64,000 nucleotides of DNA from Limnanthes douglasii subsp. nivea (lineage: Eukaryota > Streptophyta > Magnoliopsida > Brassicales > Limnanthaceae). Location of the stretch: assembly GCA_036936605.1 (NCBI GenBank), contig JAUPFV010000001.1, positions 76,837,910-76,901,909 of the forward strand. Direction: 5' to 3'. Both the position numbers and the translations under genes were made by a program. Below are positions 11,520 through 19,726 of this stretch, one piece after another. The notes beneath the pieces are model-generated. The model saw only the letters and a program-made list of their open reading frames with translations. It had not been told where the DNA came from and did not search any database. Position 1 is the stretch's first letter, and each line of letters begins with the position of its first letter.

Positions 11520-11864
11520 TTATCTTATAAATATGAAGTTTCTTTTGATTCTTTTTTTGATGAAATTGTGATAGGTTTTGGAGCTCCTATCACTGTCTTT
11601 GATCCAGGCAGAATAAGTCTTTTGATGCCAAAAATACTCTTCTTGATTTAAAGCCTTGTTGAGGCGAGCATGGGCTTTAGAAATGTTAGTTTTATTGATT
11701 TGGTTGTCACTATCAAGGAGAGTGTCTTCACATCTCTTAACTTTCTCTTCTGCTGCTTTGACTAGATTGAAGATATTTCCAAAAACATTTATGTTCCAGT
11801 CTTTCAGAGCTCCTTTAAGTCTCTTCAACTTGTTCCAAAACTTAATCATAGGAGGACCCTGCAT
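11520..11864 (-). pseudogene. LINE-B connector between endonuclease and RT
   Basis: This 114-codon minus-strand frame contains FWNKLKRLKGALKDWNINVFG and WIKDSDRSSKTYHNFIKKR. It is the conserved linker between endonuclease and RT in plant LINE ORF2, in which the 'W...GD.NT.FFH' motif is recognisable. A frameshift or stop separates it from its neighbours on both sides. Confidence 0.75.
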
Positions 11865-11873
11865 TTGAATGTT

Positions 11874-12260
11874 CTAGTTAGAATTGACAAAAGGTAAAAA
11901 GTTATCATTAAGGCACCACATGTTTTGAAATTTAAAACAATAATTTTTATGAGTGCTTCTGGTAAATATAGATATCATGATAGGCATACGGTCGGAGCAA
12001 GTTCTGGGGAGATGGTGGACTAAGGTGTTACTAAATAAATCAGCCCACTCAACATTGTACAGGACACGATCCAAGCGTCTCCATTTTGATTTATTAGTCC
12101 AGGTAAATCGACTTCCCATATAACCAGCATCATCTAGATTGCAAGTGTTGATAGCATTGTTGAAATCACCAGCACTATTGGAGCAAAAGGTGGAACAACC
12201 TTTTTGCTCAGAATTGTTGAGGATGGTATTGAAGTCACCAAGGACTAAAAAAAAGTAAAT
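11874..12260 (-). pseudogene. LINE-B endonuclease C-terminal half (5'-truncated)
   Basis: Contains LGDFNTILN, SRFTWTNKSKWRRLDRVLYN and CSDRMPIMIS, the last two-thirds of an AP-type endonuclease. The conserved catalytic SDH near the end reads SDR. Similarity stops at about 12243-12260, where the sequence becomes AT-rich, and no N-terminal WN..G or ET motif follows. This is the 5' truncation point of LINE-B. Confidence 0.8.
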
Positions 12261-12960
12261 TTGAGTGGATGAGATTATTTTAAGAAAAAATGGACACAAC
12301 AAATATAATTATATCAAAATTAATATCAAACACATGCCTACATCCCGGTGAAGCTAATTTTTTTTGAAGAATTTGTATTTAAGATAGTTTAATTTCTTTT
12401 GAAAAAATAATTCTTTAAAAAACATAAAAATAATAATGATTATATAAATATATACTATTAAGATTTAAAAAAAAACATTAAATGATATTTTAGTTTTATT
12501 ATAATTATTTATAGACCACTAAAAATCTTATAATGAGTAATTAAATTTGGAATTGGCTATATAATATTTAATCCAAAATAAAACATCAAACAATGAATTT
12601 CATTTTTTTATTCAATAATGAACCCTACCATTGGATGGATAACCACTCATAACTCATCTGGCTACCTGCCAAATCTCTAAACTTCGAGCACCCATCACTT
12701 TACTCTGAGATTTGGATCACGGACCTCACATACCAATGTTATTTTTGAATTCAAATATTTAATGACCATTCAATATTATAATTAATGACCATTCAAACCT
12801 GTATCTATGGCCACCGATTAACCAACATTAAATAGCTATTTTTAGCTGAATTATTATATTTTTGCAAAGCGTAATAATGACAGTAAATTACAATTTTTTA
12901 TATAGACGTTATTGCCCATTTTAAAAATCAAGATAATTTTAAAACTACCGTTCTAAATTT

Positions 12961-12981
12961 TATATATATATATATATATAT
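12961..12981. repeat. (TA)n microsatellite
   Basis: About ten uninterrupted TA units. Confidence 0.9.
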
Positions 12982-13410
12982 CAAATTCTAAAATAAAAGT
13001 GATATCCATAACTAAAGTTTTGAAATTAAAAAACATAACTGATTTAGTATTTATTGTTTTAAATTAAAAAAGGAAGTTGTTTTGTTAAATAAAATTTAAA
13101 ATAAAAGCGATTGAAAAATATTGTTTTAAATTAATTGTTTTTGACATCTTCTATATTTAAAGATAAAAAATAGCAACACTGAAAAAAGAAATAACAACTT
13201 TTCTTAAAAAATACGCCAATAGATTTTTAGATTTTATAAAATAATAATAATAAATAATATATTTTATAAAGCAACAAATTTTAAAAGTGATTTTCTTATT
13301 GATTTTCAAATACATCAATAGAATTTTAATTTTTTAATAAAACAGTTTTTATTTTTTAAAAGTTATTTATATTTTTGAATTTCAAATAGTAAGTTTTTAA
13401 ATTATTTTTA

Positions 13411-13416
<6 letters not shown>

Positions 13417-13458
<42 letters not shown>

Positions 13459-13463
13459 TTTTT
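13417..13463. repeat. (AT)17 microsatellite followed by a T13 run
   Basis: About 34 bases of alternating AT, then 13 T. Confidence 0.9.
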
Positions 13464-14369
13464 GGGTAAATCAAAGGTTACTCATTTTATAATTAATAGA
13501 AGGATAATCTTGTCCATATATAATTATATAAAATTCAATCATTATTGCCTTCCATTAACTATGCAAAAAATATATAATTTAATGCCGGTGCATATACACC
13601 GGTTAACTGAACCGTATTATATTGCATTTATCGTCACCGATATAAACCTTAGCGTTCAACCATAAAAAGAAATATTCAAATTAATATAAAATACAACGGT
13701 GACACATAGCATTGCCTGGTATTTAAAACACCAAACAATATTTAATACTTTTAAGTAGTTGACCACAATTTTTTTATGATAGAAAAATAAAATCAATGAA
13801 ACCAACTTTATATTTTTAAATAAATATATGGTCGGTTCAATTGTTGTAGTATATTTGTATTTTATATTTTTAATATTTTTAGTTAGATTTGACCTATCTA
13901 CCCGATCCAGTATTTTAGATCTAATGTATTCAAATTCGATTTATATTTAAATAATTCAAAATTAAACATGAATAATAAAATTACAATATATTTTTAAATA
14001 GATGGAATATATGGTTTTTGGTTTATAATTGGAGTAAGATTTTGAGATTGCGATAAAAAAACAAATTACATATTTACAAAATCGAAATCTAAATAATAAA
14101 AAAATCAAATAAGAACCAACACATTTTTTTTACCAAAATTTATTAATTACATGCATAGAATTTGTGTCATATACATTTAATATTCGATTTAATCAGATAA
14201 ACTAAATACTCAAATAATAATAATTAGTTACGAAAAAATACATCTTAATCTAACTTTTATCTATTGGACTAAAAAATTAAAATGAGTTTGACGATTATGT
14301 TTTCGTTTCTTGGAGTTGAGCTGCACAATTATTTATGCATCCCTCGTTCAAGTTGAGGTTGAAAGAAAT

Positions 14370-14553
14370 TTTAAAGCCTAAGTTTGTAAATCAATGAATA
14401 AAAGAGGATTTAAATGTGCCTTCGTAAACAAGTCGATAAGTTGAAGCTAGTCAAGTGACTAATAATAATGAAAAATGTTAGATATGAATTTCTCACCATG
14501 TGACAAACAATATCTAAGTATCTAAGTTGTTAGTCCTTTCATGGAACACTATA
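14370..14553 (-). pseudogene. Copia pol C-terminal tail remnant
   Basis: The minus strand reads VFHERTNNLDT just left of the MULE-like element, then QLIDLFTKAHLNPLLFIDLQ. These correspond to the 'HERTKH(I/L)(E/D)' and 'QLADI(F/L)TKAL...F..L..KLG' signatures at the end of copia RNase H. Stops and frameshifts lie between them. Confidence 0.7.
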
Positions 14554-14562
14554 TTATAAAAA

Positions 14563-15259
14563 GGGTATGGCTATGTATACCCAAATGTGGTTTAAGTTTA
14601 CCCAAAAAACGCAGTTGACTTTTGTTTGATTTTTTTAGGACAAAAAAATCCTTGAACTTTTATTTAATATCCAAATTGCCACTAAGTAAAACACACACTA
14701 AGTATATCCTATATATACCCAATTCACAAAACAATCTACTTGGCTATGTATAAAAAAAACATAACTTCCTAGTAGATCAAACCCCGGCTGGTACAGACCC
14801 CCTATACCCACAGGTACGCCCCTTGTACCGATGGTACATGGGTATCATACCCATTGGTACGCTACGCCTGTACCATCGGTACAGACCCCATGTACCAGCC
14901 GGTACGCCCCCCTTGTACCTATGGTGCGCTCAGCCTTCGCTGTCGGCTATTTTCCGGCCGAATTCTGGCTGGAAAATGGCCTCCAAACACCCTAAAATTA
15001 TGATTTTTTTACCTAATTCAACCATAACCCTAATTTTGTTACTAACACTGAGTTTCCATATTTTAGTTCGCCGGATAAATTAGAGAGAACTTGGAGGTTT
15101 TAGAGAGAAGTTAGAGAGTGTAAGAGAAAAAATGAGGTGGATGAAGGTTAGTAAAAAAAAAGGGTATTTTTGTCAAAAATTGGGTAAACTTATACCACCT
15201 TTGGGTAAACTCAAAATTGGGTATACTTAAATCACATTTGAGTATATATATCTTGACCC
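14563..15259. mobile_element. Non-autonomous Mutator-like (MULE) element with 9-bp TSD
   Basis: The ends are inverted copies of each other over about 45 bases: the left starts GGGTATGGCTATGTATACCC, the right (complement) starts GGGTCAAGATATATATACTC. Both then share CAAATGTGRTTTAAGTWTACCCAA. TTATAAAAA occurs at 14554-14562 and again at 15260-15268, a perfect 9-bp TSD. TIRs of this length with a 9-bp TSD are the Mutator signature. There is no transposase frame. The core holds an unusual GC-rich GGTAC-rich palindrome (14784-14902). It lies inside the copia relic. I do not recognise the family name. Confidence 0.85.
14784..14902. repeat. GC-rich nested palindrome inside the MULE-like element
   Basis: CCGGCTGGTACA (14784-14795) pairs with TGTACCAGCCGG (14891-14902). 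GTACCGATGGTACA (14825-14838) pairs with TGTACCATCGGTAC (14869-14882). ATGGGTAT (14838-14845) pairs with ATACCCAT (14847-14854). GGTAC or GTACC recurs many times. The single strand could fold into a long bulged hairpin, in strong contrast to the AT-rich surroundings. Confidence 0.8.
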
Positions 15260-15369
15260 TTATAAAAATATATGCAAGACAATCATGTTATCACAATGTA
15301 GAGTTATAAGAAGAGAAAGATTAACATTAAGATCCTTCAACAAGTAGGATAATCACTGAATCTCACAAA

Positions 15370-15487
15370 TAATTGCAGTTATGGTTCTATGTTCAGCCTC
15401 TGTTGAGCTTCTACTGAGTGTATTTTGTTTTTAGTTTCCCATTAGACAAGGAATATGAAAATACATTATAACTGACATTCTAGTGTC
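15370..15487 (-). pseudogene. Copia RNase H remnant, left part
   Basis: The minus strand at 15380-15415 reads SRSSTEAEHRTI, matching the copia RNase H signature 'SRSSAEAEYRAM'. Upstream it reads a degraded 'W.TKK' segment. The gypsy element cuts this domain at 15487; the rest resumes at 25887. Confidence 0.75.
15483..15487. repeat. Left TSD of gypsy element
   Basis: GTGTC immediately before the LTR, repeated at 25882-25886 immediately after the other LTR. Confidence 0.93.
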
Positions 15488-15770
15488 TGGTAAGAATTAA
15501 TGCTGAAATGATCAAATCAAGAACACAAATCTACTTAGAGAAATTTAGGGAGTGAAAAGTGCTTCTGATTATTTCATAGGTCAAACTAACTTCTTCCACC
15601 TCTTTAAATAGGCAGGGTGAGTTAGTTAGAGAAATGGTTACATAATGGTATATTTACAATTTTACCCTTACGTTTCTCCTAAAGTCTAATTTAATCCAAT
15701 ATTTACAGAACTTATCACTTTAGTCCCTGTCAATTACACTTAGGTCCTTGAGGAATATCTTTCCTTATCA
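15488..15770 (-). repeat. 3' LTR of gypsy element
   Basis: On plus it starts TGGTAAGAATTAATG and ends TTTCCTTATCA. Compared with 25599-25881 I find one difference: T at 15748 against C at 25859. It is short for a Tat-type LTR. Confidence 0.95.
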
Positions 15771-15817
15771 ATAGCCCCCCTAGTTCTTATACAGATATTT
15801 ATAAGAACTACTAGCCC
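15771..15817 (-). promoter_or_regulatory. Polypurine tract with adjoining perfect hairpin
   Basis: On the minus strand, CTAGGGGGGCTAT sits directly against the 3' LTR, as a plus-strand primer should (core at 15775-15781). Just upstream, AGTTCTTATA (15782-15791) and TATAAGAACT (15800-15809) form a perfect 10-bp inverted repeat with an 8-base loop. Beyond it a second GAGGGGCTAG resembles a duplicate PPT. Confidence 0.75.
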
Positions 15818-16161
15818 CTCGAATTCTTCCTCGGGTCGATACCATTTTCACCGCTTTATCTCTTTATTAAGACTGAACTCAATGGTCTATTACTTCTCTT
15901 CGAATTTGTGAATAAGTGCAAACAGATTTCCCAATTGCTTCGAATTTAACTCCCTGAGGTATAGCTTTGCCTCTTCTTCGAACATTACTACAAACACAGT
16001 TTATTAACACTTCGAAATATCTGATCCCTACTTGATGGATTGATTTGACCTCTAGTGATAGACCTGTGATACTACACGTTTCCTTTTCGTTTCATATTCC
16101 ACCCAATGAAAGCAACTTACTTGTTCTACTCTTCCATATTCTCGACGTCACTCTTTTATTC

Positions 16162-16169
16162 TATAAATA
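16162..16169 (+). promoter_or_regulatory. TATA box of the antisense gene
   Basis: TATAAATA preceded by pyrimidine-rich DNA, 183 bases before the ATG at 16345. A start near 16195-16205 would give a roughly 145-base CT-rich leader containing repeats of CTTCAACCTGTTCTTCA. This is a plant core-promoter arrangement on the strand opposite to the retroelement's own genes. Inferred from sequence only. Confidence 0.6.
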
Positions 16170-16344
16170 CCCAACTCTTCATTCATTAAGAACTGTTTAG
16201 AGAAATCACCTCTTGAACCATCTTCAACCTGTTCTTCATCTTCAACCTGTTCTTCAAGCTATCTTCAACCTAATCTTCATAAACCTTCAACTCACTTCAT
16301 CTTTCTCATCCACCAAAGCAATCTCTCATACCAATACCCATTGT

Positions 16345-19166
16345 ATGAGAAGATACCCTAGATATAATAGATTTAAACCCAGAAGACCAGTAAGATCAAA
16401 GAAAAATCTTTTTCCTGGTTCCAGTAACCAAGTATTCGGGGCCTACGATTATCTTTGCATTTCTCGAAGAGCCAAAGAATACAAAGCTGCTGGGTTGATC
16501 TACAACGGTCCTCATTCTTCCTGTACCACTTTTAAATACGGTAACTTCAATCCTAACCTTGCCACTTCGTCTTCGCCTTTAGTTTCTAACCCAGAAAATA
16601 ACTCAACAGCCTCTCCTCTTCAAAATCCAGCCAAATCTTCATTGCTAAGACCTCATCGGAAATCTAAAGCAGTTACTTTAGACAAGCCACCAACTGATAA
16701 CAAATCACAACCCAAATCACTTGTCCTTCAAGTCGAAGAGACAAAAAACCTTCAATCCAACACACTCCCTCCTCAATTCGAGGCTATCAGAGCTAAACGT
16801 GCCAAAAAATCACCTTTCTTAGTAATGGGTGAAGAAACAGAAAACTCTTCTCCTCCCCCACACTCTTCTCCTCCCCCACAAGAAGTGGATGACATTACAC
16901 CAGAGTGTAGTCAGCCAATTCCTGTGACTCAACAGAAGACTCAAATCTGAAGTCGTTCCGATGAAGATCAGAAAAAAGACGATTCCGAAGCTACTGAGTC
17001 TGATGCCGAAGAGGAATCCGAGGCTGATGGTGTAGCTCCTCCAAAAAAGGTTCGAGGGAAAAAAGCTCTTGTTACACTTCCCAAGAGCGTTGCCGCCTTA
17101 GTTCAAGAAAATCTTAAACCTCTTTCTGCTTGGTATATTCTTGCCTTAAAGAATGTACCCTACAGCTACTACCTCGAATCAGAGAAAGAGCAACTTAGAA
17201 AGTTATGGGGGTTAACTGATAATATGATTCTTCGATTACCAGTAGAAGGGGAGACACCTCTAAACTGTCAGAAAGACGAGCTAGTAGTGTACCCTGAGCT
17301 TTTCAATTGGGGACTTCGGTTTCCCCTTGATCCGATGATAGTGAGGTTCTTCAAAATCCACAGATTGTGTCCAACACAAGTCACTCCCAACTTGCTCTTT
17401 ACTCTATTCTCAGCAATCATGGTATCAAGGCTTGGAGGCATTCCCCTCGAAATCGAGGACTTCATTTCAGTAACCAAAGTTTCAAATGGCCCAGTTCTGC
17501 CGTTTTATTATCTAACCCTTGAAGATGATTTGAAAATTGTCGATGACCTCTTCGAAGCCGATAAATTCTGGAAGCAAAGATTCATCTTCCTATCAGGAGC
17601 CTGGGAAAACGGCAAAGAAATTTCCGATGCCAATCCTTCCAAACTCACCCTTACTTGGAGAGATAGCAGTAAGTGATACCTTCCTTTATTTATCTAACTG
17701 TTTTAAATCAATTTATTTAACTAACTATTTGCCTCTCCTTAGAAATTCCGAGGCGGTTTAAGAGTCGTCGAAAAGAAGCCAAGCTCATCTTCCAACAAAT
17801 GGCTGAGTGGGCAGAGAAGACTTGGGGAAATGGCTTTCATTCAGCATTTGATCCTATCAACTTCGTCAACAGCCATCTCTGGCGTATATCCTTGGGAGCT
17901 GACTTCCCTCAAGATCCGATGGTGCCGCCGGATCCCATCCTAGCAGTTCAGAGGATACTTGCACCAGATGGTAAATGCTACCTTCCCACGCGGAACCGAA
18001 GTGACAGCCATCTTCCCTTAAAGAAGAAAGGAAAATTGACCCACAAGAAGGCCAGCACAAGTAGGGCTATCCCTTCCAAGACTTCGAAGCGTGCATCGAA
18101 AAGAAAAGCATCTGTACCTTCGCTTCCCACCATATCCGAAGAAGACCAACCTGTCCTGAAAAAGAAAAAGGACAACTCTCCAAAAAATAAAAAGAGTAAG
18201 TCTAGCAAGCCAAATGAAAAGAATGAGGCTGATATACTAGAAGCGGTGCTAGCTTCCGAGGCGCGTGGTAAAACTTTTGTTGAAGAAAACCCTGAAGGAG
18301 GATTGACACTTGGAGATAATCAAATAGACGATTATCTCAACCTCGAAGATTTTAACTCAAGTGGGGATTTCGTGTTTTCTGGTTCCCAACCTACCAATGT
18401 CATTCCACCGACTTCTACTGGGGCTGATGTGGCTTCGACATCAAATGCCATTGTTCCTGATCGTAACCACCCAACAGTCCTTCCTCATTCAGACAAATCC
18501 GATGAGGTAACTTCGATCCTTCGTCCCTTTGATAATTTAAGTGCTGCAGTTAATAAATTATGTGAAGAAGTGAAAAATTCACACGCACAATTAGAGCTTC
18601 TTGCACAAAAATTGGTCAAGAGTAAGAAAGAAACAGAGTCTGAAAAGACTTCAAAAAATGAGGCACTTCAGAAATTCGAGGCTGAAAAAGAAAAACTCCT
18701 TAAAGATCACAAAGAAAAAGTCGAGGCTTTGGAAACTTCTCATCAGCTCGCTCTTAAAAACCTAAATTCTCAACATTCCACTGCTATCTCCGAGGCGAAG
18801 AAAAAAGCTTCCGATGCTGAGAAACTTGTTAAAGAAACTCAGGAGAAGCTGAAGAATTGCCAAACTGAGCTGACTACGCTTCGAACAAAATTCGAAGAAG
18901 AAAAGAATGCTGCTGTCAAAAAGGCTGAAACCAAAGTTGGTTCTTTAATGCTCGAAGGTATCAAAAAAGCTCAAATTGATACATCTATTCAGCTTCTTCG
19001 AGAAGTTCATGCTGCTTGTCCAAGACTAGACTTAACAAATCTTTGGAAACAAGTTCCAGAAGAACAACGCCCAAAGGAAGCGTTCGAAGCGCCACCAAGC
19101 TCCTCCTCCTCAGAAGAAAATAATTCAGAAGAGGAATCATCAGAAGAAGAAGAAAATAATGCATAA
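16345..19166 (+). CDS. Antisense, intron-containing gene of the gypsy element (gypsy-type transposon-like domain, coiled coil)
   Basis: The gene runs opposite to gag-pol. ATG 16345 (MRRYPRYNRFKPRRPVR) opens 201 codons, then TGA at 16948-16950, then 713 codons to TAA at 19164-19166 once the intron 17669-17742 is removed. If the TGA is read or ancestral CGA, the protein is about 915 residues. Order: basic N-terminus; proline/serine-rich and acidic stretch; conserved region coded by about 17090-17668 (LRKLWGLTDNM, WGLRFPLDPMIVRFF) resembling the 'putative gypsy type transposon' domain; basic nuclear-type KKRK clusters; coiled coil (about 18530-19010); acidic Ser/Glu tail. Function is unknown. 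Antisense genes of this type are known in Tat-lineage elements. It has its own TATA box and converges on pol. A frame from 16213 begins at TTG and is not a likely start. Confidence 0.85.
16948..16950 (+). other. In-frame TGA in the antisense gene
   Basis: This is the only stop between ATG 16345 and the true end. The frame is acidic and coding-like on both sides (TQKTQI before, SRSDEDQKKDD after). A CGA to TGA transition is the simplest explanation; readthrough is an alternative. Confidence 0.8.
17669..17742 (+). other. 74-bp spliceosomal intron in the antisense gene
   Basis: Donor GTAAGT at 17669, branch-like CTAAC at 17721-17725, pyrimidine stretch, acceptor CTTAG ending at 17742. Joining 17668 to 17743 restores one frame (WRDS-K-IPRRFKSRRKEAK), with the Lys codon split between exons. 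Without splicing the frame stops at 17676. Length and T-richness are typical of a plant intron. Confidence 0.9.
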
Positions 19167-19323
19167 TAGGCTAGGCAGTTTTTTTTTTTTGTTTTTTGTG
19201 TATGTGGTTAAGTTCTTCCTCCCTTTTTTGTAAACTTCGTATTTTATCCAATGAACAAACCACTTTTTTTTTTTATATCTTAAATTTTTGGTATACTCGT
19301 TTGAACTGGTTATTTCTAAAGTT

Positions 19324-19493
19324 AGATGCACTCATAAGACGTGGCACCTTGAAAAATAGATGCACTCATAAGACGTGGCACCTCGAAAAATAGATGCACT
19401 CATAAGACGTGGCACCTCGAAAAATAGATGCACTCATAAGACGTGGCACCTCGAAAAATAGATGCACTCATAAGACGTGGCACCTCGAAAAAT
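19324..19493. repeat. Five tandem copies of a 34-bp unit with an ACGTGGC core
   Basis: Copies start at 19324, 19358, 19392, 19426 and 19460. The only difference I see is CCTTG in copy 1 against CCTCG in the rest. Each contains CATAAGACGTGGCACC, an ACGT-core element of the kind plant bZIP factors bind. It sits in the gap where pol and the antisense gene converge. Tandem repeats in the region before the 3' LTR are known in Tat-lineage elements and can seed satellites. Confidence 0.95.
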
Positions 19494-19726
19494 TTGGTTG
19501 TTTCTTCAAAGCTATTGCTTCGGAAAATTATTCTTGGTCAACTTTCAAAGATGATCAGTCTTTGCCAAGTTACCAAAATAATAAACCACACATTATAGTA
19601 AACAACCAATGGCCAAAAGAAATTTTATTAAAAAATTCAATATTAACCAGACACCTCGTTAAAACCTTTCTGGGCCAACAGATAAGGAAAGAGTATGTCT
19701 GTTTTACAAAAATTCGAAGTTCAGTT

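Larger units (their letters stand above)
1217..12260 (-). mobile_element. LINE-B: 5'-truncated RNase H-type plant LINE, interrupted by LINE-A and a solo LTR
   Basis: Reading the minus strand from 12260 downward gives, in order, the C-terminal half of an endonuclease, a connector, RT split by a solo LTR, a zf-RVT-like segment, RNase H, and a long 3' UTR. No ORF1 or N-terminal endonuclease remains, which fits the 5' truncation common in LINE insertions. The 3' UTR appears to continue on the far side of LINE-A (1217-1330), ending on the minus strand in AATAAATA, then TTTTTTGGCAAT and a run of A. The domain assignment is strong. The continuation across LINE-A is inference. Several frameshifts and stops make it a pseudogene. 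Confidence 0.7.
12303..14339. other. AT-rich spacer, no gene seen
   Basis: Low-complexity AT-rich DNA with short poly-A and poly-T tracts and two (TA)n microsatellites. A 67-codon plus frame at 13462-13665 has no recognisable features. Confidence 0.6.

Noticed and set aside
14823..15083. 86-codon frame inside the MULE-like element
   Set aside because: Produced by the GGTAC-rich palindrome; not protein-like.
16213..16344. Upstream extension of the antisense gene (MNHLQPVLHLQPV...)
   Set aside because: The extension begins at TTG, is a repetitive CT-rich leader, and lies just after the TATA box. ATG 16345 is the plausible start.
19324..19493. CRISPR-like regular array
   Set aside because: The 34-bp units are directly adjacent with no spacers, in a plant retrotransposon. 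It is an ordinary tandem repeat.
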